A stretch of 64,000 bases of DNA. Origin: an uncultured Litoreibacter sp. Lineage in GTDB: Bacteria; Pseudomonadota; Alphaproteobacteria; Rhodobacterales; Rhodobacteraceae. This document shows, in pieces, positions 27,659-37,112 of this stretch. The stretch spans positions 691,001 through 755,000 of the forward strand of contig CANLOU010000001.1 of the NCBI GenBank assembly GCA_947492995.1, read 5' to 3'. Position 1 is the stretch's first letter. Each line of letters begins with the position of its first letter. The notes under the pieces are model-generated. The model ran no database searches. It was not told the origin of the DNA and saw nothing but the letters and a program-made list of their open reading frames with translations. The translations under genes were made by a program, and so were the position numbers.

Positions 27659-28465
27659 ATGTTTAAGAAACTCTCACTCGCCACGCTGGCCATCTCGGCC
27701 CTGACATCTGCCGCTATCGCGGCAGGTGGTGACGGCAAGATCACGGATAAGGACTTCAGCTTCGAAGGCCCGTTCGGCACCTATGACCAGAACCAGCTGC
27801 AACGCGGCCTGAAGGTCTACACAGAAATCTGCTCCGGCTGTCACGGCCTGAAGTTCGTGCCTATGCGGACCTTGGCCGACGAGGGCGGGCCGCACCTGCC
27901 CGAAGACCAGATGAAGGCCTATGTCGCTGACTTCCCGATCAATGACGAGGCGGCCAACCAGCACCTCTACGAGGTCGAAACCGAAGAGCTGCGGGCGCTG
28001 AAGCCCACCGACAACTTCCCTGCGGTCAACTCCGCCGGGGCGCCTGACCTGTCGTTGATGGCAAAGGCCCGCGCTGGGTTCCACGGCCCCTACGGCCTTG
28101 GCATCAACCAGTTCGTGCAGGGCATCGGCGGTCCGGAATACATCTACTCCTTGCTCACCGGCTACACGGGTGAGGAAAAGGAAGAAGCGGGCACCACGCT
28201 CTATGAAAACACCGCCTTCCCCGGCGGATGGATTTCAATGGCGCCGCCACTCTATGGCGAGGATGTGGATTTCGATGATGGCCACGCCAATGATCTGTCG
28301 CATATCTCGCAAGACCTGTCGGCCTTCCTGATGTGGACCGCAGAGCCCAAGCTGATCGCCCGCAAACAAACCGGCTTCGTCGCCGTGGTGTTTCTGACGA
28401 TCCTGTCGGTGCTGCTGTACCTGACCAACAAAAAGCTCTGGGCGGCTGCCAAGCGCAAAGAGTAA
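27659..28465 (+). CDS. petC: Cytochrome c1 of the bc1 complex
   Basis: A 268-residue exported c-type cytochrome. The signal peptide is [19 protein letters not shown], cleaved near IAAGGDG. Haem attaches at CSGCH (Cys58, Cys61, His62), followed by GLKFVPMR. The distal methionine is in [11 protein letters not shown], and a C-terminal membrane anchor spans [17 protein letters not shown]. It hands electrons to soluble cytochrome c. It is the last gene of the operon, with a terminator 25 bases on. Confidence 0.97.
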   Translation: MFKKLSLATLAISALTSAAIAAGGDGKITDKDFSFEGPFGTYDQNQLQRGLKVYTEICSGCHGLKFVPMRTLADEGGPHLPEDQMKAYVADFPINDEAANQHLYEVETEELRALKPTDNFPAVNSAGAPDLSLMAKARAGFHGPYGLGINQFVQGIGGPEYIYSLLTGYTGEEKEEAGTTLYENTAFPGGWISMAPPLYGEDVDFDDGHANDLSHISQDLSAFLMWTAEPKLIARKQTGFVAVVFLTILSVLLYLTNKKLWAAAKRKE

Positions 28466-28489
28466 ACGCTACATCATAGCTAATTTAGA

Positions 28490-28517
28490 AAGGCGTGCCT
28501 CCGGGTGCGCCTTTTTT
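28490..28517 (+). terminator. Rho-independent terminator of petABC
   Basis: AAGGCG (28490-28495) pairs with CGCCTT (28508-28513) around a 12-base loop and leads into a run of T at 28512-28517, 25 bases after the petC stop. Confidence 0.8.
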
Positions 28518-28590
28518 GTTTGCGCCAAGGACAAAAGGCCGAGCCAGGCAGCGCATTGACCAAAAGTCGGCTGTGAGCCCGTAGCGGAAG

Positions 28591-28683
28591 AAGGCCGTTC
28601 GAACGGCCTTGTAAGCACGAATTGCAATTCGTGCTCAAAAACGTCTTCGAAGACGTTTGCCCCAATCCGCTTCGAAGCGGATT
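28591..28683. repeat. Array of four perfect palindromes
   Basis: Four different, mismatch-free palindromes follow one another: 28591-28610 (AAGGCCGTTC and its complement), 28614-28635 (AGCACGAATTG and its complement), 28639-28658 (AAACGTCTTC and its complement) and 28664-28683 (AATCCGCTTC and its complement). Centres are 24-25 bases apart. Three share the centre TTCGAA. The last is followed by T residues. It is between petC and a small membrane protein gene and does not encode a recognisable protein. The whole 28518-28826 stretch otherwise holds nothing I can assign. Confidence 0.8.
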
Positions 28684-28826
28684 TTTCCAGATCCGAACGA
28701 CAACTTCGTCCCGCATTCCAGCCGTTGGCAAAGATACGCACCAACGAAACTGGACTTTCTCCCCAACATAATGTAACATGTATTCACATTCAGAAAACTC
28801 AACAGAAAGGAGGCGCCCTTGGGGGA

Positions 28827-29009
28827 TTGTCTATAATCATCATATGTCTTGAGCTCATCTTCGTATGGCTCGTCTATTTCGCATTCGGTGTCGCGACAGA
28901 GGCCAATTTGCCCATCTGGTTGACCGCCCTTCTGGTCATCATCGTCGACCGCACCGTCACATCCATCACCTCTTTCGCCCAACGCAGACGCGCGCGCCTC
29001 AAGCCGTAG
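28827..29009 (+). CDS. Small membrane protein, unknown
   Basis: An open frame whose last 60 residues look like a real protein: two hydrophobic stretches (LSIIIICLELIFVWLVYFAF and LPIWLTALLVIIV) and a basic tail, RRRARLKP. AAAGGAGG at 28806-28813 is a strong ribosome-binding site, but the only in-frame start after it is TTG 28827, 13 bases away, which is long; the frame extends upstream to TTG 28725 across non-hydrophobic residues. A two-helix inner-membrane protein with a cytoplasmic basic end is the likely product. Function is unknown. Confidence 0.45.
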   Translation: MSIIIICLELIFVWLVYFAFGVATEANLPIWLTALLVIIVDRTVTSITSFAQRRRARLKP

Positions 29010-29165
29010 CGCCCTGATCGCGCATGCCGCGGCTCTCCCCCATCATTGTTCCAAAAATATCCCGGGGGGGGACGCCGTAGGCGCGGCGGCAGCGCCCCCA
29101 ACTTTGCACCGCTTGGCATTTACCAAACAGCCGTATATCTCATTGCTCTAACAGGAGCGTACCCC

Positions 29166-30260
29166 ATGTCGATCAACAGCTTTGGCCATCTTTTCCGCGT
29201 GACCACTTGGGGCGAAAGCCACGGACCCGCTTTGGGTGCCACAGTTGACGGCTGCCCGCCGGGCGTGCCGCTGACGCCAGAGATGATTCAGGTCTGGCTC
29301 GACAAGCGTAAACCCGGCCAGAACAAATACACCACGCAACGCCGCGAAGCCGACGAGGTCAAAATCCTCTCCGGCGTGTTCGAAGGCAAAACCACTGGCA
29401 CGCCCATCCAGCTGATGATCGAAAACACCGATCAGCGCTCCAAAGATTACGGCGACATCGCCGAGAAATTCCGCCCCGGCCATGCCGACATCACCTATTG
29501 GCAGAAATACGGCATCCGCGACTATCGCGGCGGCGGGCGTTCCTCTGCGCGCGAAACGGCGGCGCGCGTCGCTGCTGGCGGCGTGGCCCGCGAGGCCATC
29601 AAGATGCTCGCACCTGACGTCAAAATCACTGGCTACATGGTGCAGATGGGCGAGCATAAGACCTCCGCCCGTGATCTGTCCCAAATCGACCAGAACCCGT
29701 TCTGGGTCCCTGACGCTGATGCAGCAGTCACATGGGCAGACTATCTCGACGGGTTGCGCAAATCCGGCAGCTCCGTGGGTGCCATGATCGAAGTCGTGGC
29801 CAGCGGTGCCCCCGCAGGCCTCGGTGCGCCGGTCTATGCCAAGATCGACACCGATCTTGCCGCCGCCATGATGTCCATCAACGCCGTCAAAGGTGTGGAA
29901 ATTGGCGCAGGCATGGACGCGGCCATGCTCACCGGCGAAGCCAATGCCGACGAGATCAGCATGGGGCCAGACGGTCCCGTCTACAGCTCGAACCACGCCG
30001 GCGGCATCTTGGGCGGCATCTCCACGGGTCAGGACCTGGTCGTCCGCTTCGCCGTAAAACCCACCTCCTCGATCCTGACGACACGCAAGACGGTCACAAA
30101 ATCCGGCGAGGATACCGAGATCATCACCAAAGGCCGCCACGACCCCTGCGTCGGCATCCGCGCTGTCCCGGTAGGCGAGGCCATGATGGCCTGCGTGATC
30201 CTCGATCACATCCTTTTGCACCGCGGCCAGAACGGCGGAAATCAGGGAAAGATCGGGTAA
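29166..30260 (+). CDS. aroC: Chorismate synthase
   Basis: A 364-residue enzyme that makes chorismate from 5-enolpyruvylshikimate 3-phosphate using reduced FMN. The start at ATG 29166 has AACAGGAG upstream. The three family signatures are present: [18 protein letters not shown] near the N-terminus, the central [19 protein letters not shown], and [17 protein letters not shown] near the end. It is monocistronic as far as can be seen. Confidence 0.97.
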   Translation: MSINSFGHLFRVTTWGESHGPALGATVDGCPPGVPLTPEMIQVWLDKRKPGQNKYTTQRREADEVKILSGVFEGKTTGTPIQLMIENTDQRSKDYGDIAEKFRPGHADITYWQKYGIRDYRGGGRSSARETAARVAAGGVAREAIKMLAPDVKITGYMVQMGEHKTSARDLSQIDQNPFWVPDADAAVTWADYLDGLRKSGSSVGAMIEVVASGAPAGLGAPVYAKIDTDLAAAMMSINAVKGVEIGAGMDAAMLTGEANADEISMGPDGPVYSSNHAGGILGGISTGQDLVVRFAVKPTSSILTTRKTVTKSGEDTEIITKGRHDPCVGIRAVPVGEAMMACVILDHILLHRGQNGGNQGKIG

Positions 30261-30331
30261 ATAAGTGGTTAACAGAAATCAGACTTTGCTTTGATTTCAA
30301 CCGTTTCCAATTTCCGACGCACGCGTCGCGA

Positions 30332-31216
30332 TCAAGCCTTCTGCTTGGATAACTGAACCGCCAAAATCCCGACCGTGATCACCGCCACCCCGATCAGGTC
30401 CCAAAACCCCAGCGTCTCGCCCAGCAGAACCGCCGCGATCAGCACCCCGAAAAACGGGTTCAAAAAGTGAAACGTCGCCGCCTTCACCGCACCAATTCTG
30501 GCCACCAGAACGAACCAGATAAAAGTCGCAATAATCCCCGGCACGATCGCCGTATAGGCAAAGGCTAGGCCCAGCGGCAGGTTCCAGTCGATCCTCATAT
30601 CCTCGAATATGAAGGCCACAACCCCCAGCACCGAGGCCCCCACCAACATCTGCAAGCCAACCACCATCATCAGGTTTCCCCCGCTCGATGCGCCCCGCAT
30701 CGCCAAGGTCGCCACCGCCAAGGCCAGCGCCGCCACCACACACAGGGACACTCCGATCAGATCAATCCCTCCCTGCAAGCGCGCGCCCATAATCAAGGCC
30801 ACACCCGCGAACCCCACAACCAGCCCCACAGCACCCAACATCGGCAACCGATCCCGCAAGACCACCCAGCCAATCAATCCAACCAGCAGCGGCATCGAAG
30901 ACGCAATAATCGCCGCCAACGACGCCTGCACCGTCTGCATCGCCACGAAGTTCAGCCCCAGATAAATCGCGTTCTGGCAAATCCCGAATATGACCACCGC
31001 CCGCCACTGCCCCCGCGTCAGCCGCCAGCTCTGCCCCAGCGCCCAAGCGATGCCTACCGCCACCAAACCCGCCAGCAAAAATCGCAGCGCGGATACCGTC
31101 AACGGCGGCGCTTGGGTCACAATGAACCGCGCCGAGGTGAACGCGCTCGACCAGATCAAAGCAAAGGCCAGCCCCATGATGATCGCTTTGAAATCCACGC
31201 CCGTCTCCAGTTTCAT
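30332..31216 (-). CDS. EamA/DMT family transporter
   Basis: A 294-residue inner-membrane protein with ten hydrophobic helices in two five-helix EamA repeats. The first repeat begins GLAFALIWSSAFTSARFIV and the second VSLCVVAALALAVATLAMRG; the ends of the repeats carry GLIGWVVLRDRLP and FFGVLIAAVLLGETL, the typical pattern. Such proteins export metabolites or amino acids, but the substrate cannot be predicted. The upstream side of the start lies within a dispersed repeat. Confidence 0.88.
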   Translation of the reverse strand: MKLETGVDFKAIIMGLAFALIWSSAFTSARFIVTQAPPLTVSALRFLLAGLVAVGIAWALGQSWRLTRGQWRAVVIFGICQNAIYLGLNFVAMQTVQASLAAIIASSMPLLVGLIGWVVLRDRLPMLGAVGLVVGFAGVALIMGARLQGGIDLIGVSLCVVAALALAVATLAMRGASSGGNLMMVVGLQMLVGASVLGVVAFIFEDMRIDWNLPLGLAFAYTAIVPGIIATFIWFVLVARIGAVKAATFHFLNPFFGVLIAAVLLGETLGFWDLIGVAVITVGILAVQLSKQKA

Positions 31217-31244
31217 CTTGGCAAAAATACCTCCGCCGGAGGCA
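31211..31244. repeat. Dispersed 34-bp repeat, copy 1
   Basis: A 34-base sequence (core CAAAAATACCTCCGCCGGAG) that recurs at 44581-44614 with three differences. It contains the short hairpin CCTCCGCCGGAGG and includes the start codon of the EamA gene. Shorter relatives with AAAAATATCC are at 29052-29062 and in the arms of the element at 37113-37312. Confidence 0.6.
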
Positions 31245-31298
31245 CAAAATATCCAGCGCGGCGCAGCCGCACATTCAAACTAAAAATCGCAAAAGAAA

Positions 31299-31319
31299 AG
31301 GGCCGCCCGAAGGCGACCC
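31299..31319 (-). terminator. Rho-independent terminator of the HU gene
   Basis: On the minus strand a GGGTCGCC stem pairs with GGCGGCCC across a TTCG loop and is followed by TTTTCTTTTG. It lies 27 bases after the stop of the HU gene. Confidence 0.7.
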
Positions 31320-31346
31320 CCAAAACTCTAAACTGCGAAAGGGCGA

Positions 31347-31637
31347 TTAGCCGTTCACGCTGTCCTTCAGCGCTTTCGCGATGGTCATTTTGACCACTTT
31401 GTCCGCGTCTTTGTGGATCTGCTCGCCTGTGGCGGGGTTGCGGACCATACGTGCTGGACGCTCGCGGCAGTAAATTTTGCCAACGCCTGGCAGGGTCACG
31501 GCGCCGCCGCCGGACACTTCTTTGGTGATGATGCTGATGATCCCGTCCAGAGCCGCGGCTGCGCCCTTTTTGTCAGTGCCTGCCTCTTCGGCCAGCGCTG
31601 CGACGAGTTGTGTTTTGGTCATTGGTTTCGACGCCAT
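31347..31637 (-). CDS. hupB: HU family DNA-binding protein
   Basis: A 96-residue nucleoid protein. It has the N-terminal MTKTQLVAALAEEAGTDKKG helices, the saddle GGGAVTLPGVGKI and a DNA-clasping arm with RNPATGEQI, the HU signature being close to complete. It bends DNA non-specifically as a dimer. Monocistronic, with its own terminator and a 130-base upstream gap before amn. Confidence 0.93.
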   Translation of the reverse strand: MASKPMTKTQLVAALAEEAGTDKKGAAAALDGIISIITKEVSGGGAVTLPGVGKIYCRERPARMVRNPATGEQIHKDADKVVKMTIAKALKDSVNG

Positions 31638-31772
31638 GAGCTGTCTCCCTCTTAAATTCTGTCCCCATCAATGGGGGGTTATTGCGCGAATCTAACTGAA
31701 TATAGCGGCGGACCACAACGATTAGTGTGCCAAAAGCCCTATTTTTCTGCGTTTTCCAGCTATTTTCGAGGG

Positions 31773-33257
31773 TTACAGGAAGGCGGTTTCCTCAAAACTG
31801 CGCAATTTGCGCGAATGGAGCCGCTCCAGCGGCATCTCCGCCAGCTGTTCCATGGCCTTAATTCCGATCAAAAGGTGCCGCGCCACCTGCGTTTTGTAGA
31901 AGTCGGACGCCATTCCCGGCAGCTTCAGTTCGCCATGCAGCGGCTTGTCGGACACGCAAAGAAGCGTCCCGTAGGGTACGCGGAACCTGAACCCATTGGC
32001 TGCAATCGTGGCGCTCTCCATATCCAAGGCGACGGCGCGGGACTGGCTCAGCCGGTGAACCGGCCCCGACTGGTCGCGCAGCTCCCAGTTTCGGTTGTCG
32101 ATGGTGGCAACCGTGCCGGTCCGCATAATCCGCTTCAGGTCATAGCCTTCCAATTCGGTCACTTCTTCAACCGCCTCCTCCAGCGCGATCTGCACTTCCG
32201 CCAAGGCGGGGATCGGGACCCAAACCGGCAGGTCATCATCCAAAACGTGGTCCTCACGCAGATAGGCATGCGCCAGCACAAAGTCGCCAAGCGATTGCGA
32301 ATTGCGTAGCCCCGCACAATGCCCCACCATCAGCCAGGCATGCGGGCGCAGCACGGCAATGTGGTCGGTGGCGGTCTTCGCATTAGACGGCCCAACCCCG
32401 ATATTAACCAAGGTGATACCAGACCCGTCTGCTTTCTTAAGGTGGTAGGTTGGCATCTGCGGCATCTTCTCGGTCACCGGAATGGGCCCGTCATGATCCG
32501 TCAGCACGTGGTTTCCGGTGCTCACAAATGCGGTGTAGCCGCTGTCTGGATCAGCCAGCATTTGCCGGGCATACCCCTCGAACTCCTCCACGTAGAACTG
32601 GTAGTTCGTGAACAGGACATGGTTTTGATAATGCGCAGGGTCGGTCGCGGTGTAATGCGACAGCCGCGCCAAAGAATAATCCACCCGCTGGGCCGTAAAC
32701 CCGGAAAGATGGTTGCTGCCATCCGGGTGGGTCATGCTGTGCCCGTTTACAATGTCATCATTCGTCGTCGACAAATCCGGCACGTCAAACACGTCGCGCA
32801 GCGTGAAGGCCATCGCGCCATCTTGTGGCACCGTCAGGTCTGGGTCAGCTGCGGCCGCAAAATGGACCGGCATCGGAGTGTCAGAGGCGCCGATCAAAAC
32901 CTCAACGCCGTGATGGTCCATCAGCAGTTGGATTTGCTGCTCAAGATAATTGCGGAACAGGTCCGGGCGCGTGATCGTCGCCGAATAGGTGCCGGGCGTC
33001 GCCACATGCCCATAGCTCAGACGGCTATCAACTTTCGCAAAGCTCGTCGTGGTAAGTCTGATCTCAGGGTAAAACGCGCGATACCGCGCAACCGGGGTTT
33101 GGCCCCCAATCGCCGCCCCAAAGTTCGACGTCAGAAAAGAGGTCGCCAGCTGATACAGCTCACACAATCGGTCAACAGCCTTTGATGCGTCCGAAAAATA
33201 TTCAGCCGCAGGTGCGTCAGCAGTTTCAATCGGCAGGTCAGCGTCGGATTTAATCAT
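31773..33257 (-). CDS. amn: AMP nucleosidase
   Basis: A 494-residue enzyme that splits AMP to adenine and ribose 5-phosphate. An N-terminal AMP nucleosidase domain (RYRAFYPEIRLTTTSFAKVD) precedes the nucleoside phosphorylase-like catalytic domain with VNIGVGPSNAKTATDHIAVL, LMVGHCAGLR and ALDMESATIAANGFRF. I use ATG 33257, which has a GAGGA upstream and overlaps the ade stop by eight bases; ATG 33269 is an alternative. Following ade, it forms a purine salvage pair: adenine made here is the substrate of adenine deaminase. Confidence 0.92.
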   Translation of the reverse strand: MIKSDADLPIETADAPAAEYFSDASKAVDRLCELYQLATSFLTSNFGAAIGGQTPVARYRAFYPEIRLTTTSFAKVDSRLSYGHVATPGTYSATITRPDLFRNYLEQQIQLLMDHHGVEVLIGASDTPMPVHFAAAADPDLTVPQDGAMAFTLRDVFDVPDLSTTNDDIVNGHSMTHPDGSNHLSGFTAQRVDYSLARLSHYTATDPAHYQNHVLFTNYQFYVEEFEGYARQMLADPDSGYTAFVSTGNHVLTDHDGPIPVTEKMPQMPTYHLKKADGSGITLVNIGVGPSNAKTATDHIAVLRPHAWLMVGHCAGLRNSQSLGDFVLAHAYLREDHVLDDDLPVWVPIPALAEVQIALEEAVEEVTELEGYDLKRIMRTGTVATIDNRNWELRDQSGPVHRLSQSRAVALDMESATIAANGFRFRVPYGTLLCVSDKPLHGELKLPGMASDFYKTQVARHLLIGIKAMEQLAEMPLERLHSRKLRSFEETAFL

Positions 33258-35055
33258 GAGTGTCCTCAAAAAGCTCAGTCATTTCAAATTTGGTCACATC
33301 CACCAGACCCAGATCAGAGATCCGTAACTCCGGGATGACAACCAGCGCCAGCAGCGAATGCTGCATATAGGCGTTGTTCAAGGTGCAACCGCAGGCCTTC
33401 ATGGCGGCGACCATCTGATCGGCTTTGGCGGCCACGTCTTTGGCAGGGCTGTCGCTCATCAAACCGGCAATTGGCAGTTCCACCAGCGCCAGTTCCGCGC
33501 CATCTTTCCAGACCGTGACACCGCCACCAACCTCGCCCAGACGGTTCGCCGCCTTGGCCATCATGTTGCGGCAGGTGCCGATCACAATCATATGGTGGCT
33601 GTCATGCGCCACGGTGGATGCCATGGCCATCTGCCCCTCATACCCAAAGCCTTCGACCAGCGCGTTGACCACATCTCCCGTTGCGCGGTGCCGCTCGACC
33701 AAGGCTATCTGCGCGATACCATTTTGCGATGAAACCAGACCCTGTTCCACCACAACTTGACGTTTTAAGGCCTGTGTTGGCGCTTGGTTTTCCACCACCC
33801 CAATGACGTTCGCCGTCAGTTGTTCTGCATGAACAGGCGCATGTATTTCAAAATCACTGGCTGCAAGCTCTTTGCCCAGCCTCACCGTCTGCCGTGCATC
33901 GCTCGGCCAATCCAGATGCGGGCATTCAGTTGTGATCACACCCGCCTCGGCCACCACCTGACCTTGGGCCATGACCCATTCGATCGGCAGCTGTTCAAGG
34001 TCAGAGGTCAGGATCACATCCGCACGCCGTCCCGGCGCAATAGATCCCAGCTCCCGCTCCAACCCAAAATGCGTCGCGGTATTGATCGTCGCCATTTGCA
34101 GCGCAATCAGCGGGTCACAGCCGCAGGCAATCGCATGACGCACGACACGGTTCATATGACCGTCATTCACCAGCGTGCCGGAATGGCAGTCATCGGTACA
34201 CAGGATGAACCCGCGCGGGTCCAGCCCCTTCTCGGTAATCGCCGTAATCTGCGTTTCCACATCATACCACGCCGACCCCAGCCGCATCATCGACCGCATC
34301 CCCTGCCGAACCCGCGCCACCGCGTCAGCCTCGCAGGTGCCTTCATGGTCATCGGCAGGCCCACCGGCGGCGTAGGCATGAAAGTTTGGCCCCAGATCAG
34401 GGGAGGCGTAATGCCCGCCCACAGTTTTTCCCGCGTTCTGCGTCGCTGCAATCTCTGCCAGCATTTGCTGGCTGCCATTCACCACGCCGGGAAAATTCAT
34501 CATCTCCCCCAGCCCGATAATGCCGGGCCAAGCCATCGCCTGAGCAACGTCATCAGGGCCAATCTCATAGCCCGTCGTCTCTAAACCCGGGGCGGAGGGC
34601 GCACAGCTTGGCATCTGCGTAAAGATCGAAATGGGCTGGATTAGACCCTCATCATGCATCAAACGCACGCCCGGCAAGCCCAGCACATTCGCAATCTCAT
34701 GCGGGTCCGTGAACATCGTCGTCGTGCCATGCGGGATCACGGCGGCGGCAAATTCCGCAGGCGTCAGCATCCCGCTTTCGATATGCATATGCCCGTCGCA
34801 AAGACCGGGGATCATAAAGCGACCATTGGCTTCAATGATCTGCGTGTCCGGCCCGATGCAATGCGCCGCATCGGGTCCACAATATGCAAACCGCCCCTCG
34901 GCAATCGCCAAATCATGGCCGTCCAGCGTCTCGCGCGTATGCACGTTCACCCAGATACCGCCACGAATAACCGTGTCCGCATGTTCACGCCCAGCCGCCA
35001 CAGCCACCAGCCGCGCCGCACATTCCGCCCAAGTTTTCAGTGAGGTCTGTTCCAT
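33250..35055 (-). CDS. ade: Adenine deaminase
   Basis: A 601-residue amidohydrolase that converts adenine to hypoxanthine with metals. The start is ATG 35055 (MEQTSLKTWAECAARL); the frame stays open far upstream only because it is antisense to the next gene. The HxH metal motif is DGHMHIESGML, further landmarks are VPHGTTT-like VIPHGTTTMFTDPHEIAN and LCTDDCHSGTL, and the C-terminal adenine deaminase domain has VAHDSHHMIVIGTC. It overlaps amn and is transcribed with it. Confidence 0.93.
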   Translation of the reverse strand: MEQTSLKTWAECAARLVAVAAGREHADTVIRGGIWVNVHTRETLDGHDLAIAEGRFAYCGPDAAHCIGPDTQIIEANGRFMIPGLCDGHMHIESGMLTPAEFAAAVIPHGTTTMFTDPHEIANVLGLPGVRLMHDEGLIQPISIFTQMPSCAPSAPGLETTGYEIGPDDVAQAMAWPGIIGLGEMMNFPGVVNGSQQMLAEIAATQNAGKTVGGHYASPDLGPNFHAYAAGGPADDHEGTCEADAVARVRQGMRSMMRLGSAWYDVETQITAITEKGLDPRGFILCTDDCHSGTLVNDGHMNRVVRHAIACGCDPLIALQMATINTATHFGLERELGSIAPGRRADVILTSDLEQLPIEWVMAQGQVVAEAGVITTECPHLDWPSDARQTVRLGKELAASDFEIHAPVHAEQLTANVIGVVENQAPTQALKRQVVVEQGLVSSQNGIAQIALVERHRATGDVVNALVEGFGYEGQMAMASTVAHDSHHMIVIGTCRNMMAKAANRLGEVGGGVTVWKDGAELALVELPIAGLMSDSPAKDVAAKADQMVAAMKACGCTLNNAYMQHSLLALVVIPELRISDLGLVDVTKFEMTELFEDTHD

Positions 35056-35154
35056 GTACCAATTGTCATGACTAATCGGGCCAGCGCAAGTCGCAAAAAG
35101 GCTAGCGCGGTCGCAACCGGCATGATTACGTGTACCAAACATCGGGAGGCCCTC

Positions 35155-35904
35155 ATGGACGGCACACGCAACAACATCGAACATTGGCAGGAACGCGTCG
35201 ATCTGGCCGCCGCCTTCCGATGGACCGCCAAGCTGAACATGCACGAGGCCGTGGCCAACCACTTTTCGCTGGCGATCAACGACGACGGCACCAAGTTCCT
35301 GATGAACCCAAACCAGATGCATTTCTCCCGCATCAAGGCGTCCGACATGCTGGTCATCGACGCCAATGACCCCGAAACCTTGCAAGGGCCGAACGCGCCC
35401 GACCCCACGGCCTGGGGCCTGCATGGCGGCATCCACCGCCACTGCCCCCACGCCCGCTGCGCGATCCACGTGCATTCCATCCACGCCACGGTGTTGGCCT
35501 GCCTGCAAAACAAGACGCTGCCCCCCCTCGACCAGAACGCCGCGATGTTTTTCGACCGCCAGGTGGTCGACGACAATTACGGCGGGCTGGCATTTGAGGA
35601 AGAGGGCGAGCGTTGCGCCCAGCTGCTGCAGGACCCCAAGAAATTCATCATGGTCATGGGCAACCACGGCATCATGGTGATCGGCGACACTGTGGCCCAG
35701 GCCTTTAACCGCATGTACATGTTCGAACGCGCGTCCGAGGTCTACATCCGCGCCCTGCAAACCGGCCAGCCGCTGGCGATCCTGCCGGACGAGATCGCGG
35801 CCAAGACCGCCGACGAGATCGAAAACTACCCCGAACAAGACATCCGCCACCTGTCCGAGCTGAAGGCGCTTTTGGACGAAGAAGGCTCTAACTACGCCCA
35901 ATAG
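35155..35904 (+). CDS. Class II aldolase/adducin family protein
   Basis: A 249-residue protein of the class II aldolase fold. ATG 35155 has GGGAGG upstream. Zinc-type histidines lie in GGIHRHCPHARCAIHVHSIH and a later NHGIMVIGDT, matching the HxH...H arrangement of fuculose-phosphate aldolases and decarboxylases. Family members without a sugar context are often of unknown function. It begins a rightward operon with an acyl-CoA dehydrogenase (11 bases on), an NDP-forming CoA ligase and a CaiD-like hydratase, so a hydroxy-acid substrate is possible but unproved. Confidence 0.85.
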   Translation: MDGTRNNIEHWQERVDLAAAFRWTAKLNMHEAVANHFSLAINDDGTKFLMNPNQMHFSRIKASDMLVIDANDPETLQGPNAPDPTAWGLHGGIHRHCPHARCAIHVHSIHATVLACLQNKTLPPLDQNAAMFFDRQVVDDNYGGLAFEEEGERCAQLLQDPKKFIMVMGNHGIMVIGDTVAQAFNRMYMFERASEVYIRALQTGQPLAILPDEIAAKTADEIENYPEQDIRHLSELKALLDEEGSNYAQ

Positions 35905-35915
35905 GACGCAAGCAC

Positions 35916-37076
35916 ATGCAATACGGCCTGAACGAAGAGCAGGAGATGATTGTCTCCACGGTGCGCAGCTTTGTCGAAAAAGAGATCTATCCGCACGAGG
36001 ATCTGGTCGAGCGCACAGGCGAGGTCCCCGCCGAGATTGCCCAAGACATCAAGCAAAAGGCCCTCGATCTGGGGTTCTACGCCTGCAACTTCCCCGAAAG
36101 CGTCGGCTGCGCGGGGCTGTCCCATGTCGATTTTGCGTTGGTGGAACGCGAGCTTGGGCGCGGGTCGATGGCGTTGAACCATTTCTTCGGTAGACCTCAG
36201 AACATCCTGATGGCCTGCCAAGGCGATCAAAAGGACCGCTACCTCATGCCTGCGGTGCGGGGCGAAAAAATGGACGCGCTCGCAATGACGGAACCCGGCG
36301 CAGGGTCCGATGTGCGCGGCATGAAATGCAACGCGGTGCGCGACGGCGGCGATTGGGTGGTGAACGGCACCAAGCACTTCATCTCCGGCGCGGAACATGC
36401 CGACTTCATCATCGTCTTTATCGCCACGGGCGAGGACGACACCCCGCGCGGCCCCAAGAAACGGATCACCACCTTCCTGGTCGATCGCGGCACGCCCGGT
36501 TTTACCATCCGCGACGGCTACAAATCGGTGTCCCATCGCGGCTACAAAAACATGATCCTCGAATTTGACGACTGCCGCCTGCCCGACGCGCAGGTGCTGG
36601 GCGAGGTTGATGGCGGGTTCGCCGTGATGAACGAATGGCTCTATGCAACCCGCATCACGGTCGCCGCCATGTCCGTCGGCCGTGCCCGCCGGGTCTTCGA
36701 CTATGCGCTGAACTATGCGGCGGAGCGCGAGCAATTTGGCCAACCCATCGGCAAGTTTCAGGGCGTAGGGTTCCAGATCGCCGACATGATTACCGAGATT
36801 GACGCCGCCGACCTGCTGACGCTGGCCGCCGCAGATCGGCTTGATAAATCCATGCCGTCCAACCGCGAGATCGCGTCGGCAAAGCTATACGCAACCGAAA
36901 TGCTGTCCCGCGTGACAGATGCGGCGATCCAGATTCACGGGGGCATGGGGCTGATGGATGATTATCCGCTGGAACGGTTCTGGCGCGATGCTCGGGTCGA
37001 ACGCATTTGGGATGGCACATCAGAAATTCAGCGTCACATCATCGCCCGTGACCTCTTGCGCCCGCTCGGCGCTTAA
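35916..37076 (+). CDS. Acyl-CoA dehydrogenase
   Basis: A 386-residue flavoenzyme of full family length. N-terminal helical domain, then the FAD/substrate motif AMTEPGAGSDVRGM, the middle beta domain, and the C-terminal domain with the signatures YAAEREQFGQPIGKFQ, IHGGMGLMDDYPLERFWRDA and WDGTSEIQRHIIARDL. GTSEIQ is found in many short-chain members; the catalytic glutamate of that group is expected in the YPLERFWRD region or the terminal EIQ, and I cannot fix the chain length. Its operon contains a CoA ligase and a CaiD-like hydratase, recalling the E. coli cai genes. Confidence 0.93.
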   Translation: MQYGLNEEQEMIVSTVRSFVEKEIYPHEDLVERTGEVPAEIAQDIKQKALDLGFYACNFPESVGCAGLSHVDFALVERELGRGSMALNHFFGRPQNILMACQGDQKDRYLMPAVRGEKMDALAMTEPGAGSDVRGMKCNAVRDGGDWVVNGTKHFISGAEHADFIIVFIATGEDDTPRGPKKRITTFLVDRGTPGFTIRDGYKSVSHRGYKNMILEFDDCRLPDAQVLGEVDGGFAVMNEWLYATRITVAAMSVGRARRVFDYALNYAAEREQFGQPIGKFQGVGFQIADMITEIDAADLLTLAAADRLDKSMPSNREIASAKLYATEMLSRVTDAAIQIHGGMGLMDDYPLERFWRDARVERIWDGTSEIQRHIIARDLLRPLGA

Positions 37077-37112
37077 GCCAGCGTTAAGGTTTATGGCGCC
37101 CGTCTCAACATG

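Noticed and set aside
26365-27780. 471-residue open frame on the minus strand
   Set aside because: It is fully antisense to petB, has a His- and Asp-rich composition typical of shadow frames in high-GC DNA, and resembles no protein.
28591-28683. Palindrome array considered as a CRISPR
   Set aside because: The units differ in sequence and have no spacers of constant length with identical repeats; there are no cas genes.
29148-30221. 357-residue minus-strand frame
   Set aside because: Antisense to aroC and rich in Asp, Gly and His, so a shadow.
35056-35901. Upstream extension of the adenine deaminase frame to 883 residues
   Set aside because: The added 282 residues are antisense to the class II aldolase gene and unrelated to the deaminase family, which begins at MEQTSLKTW.
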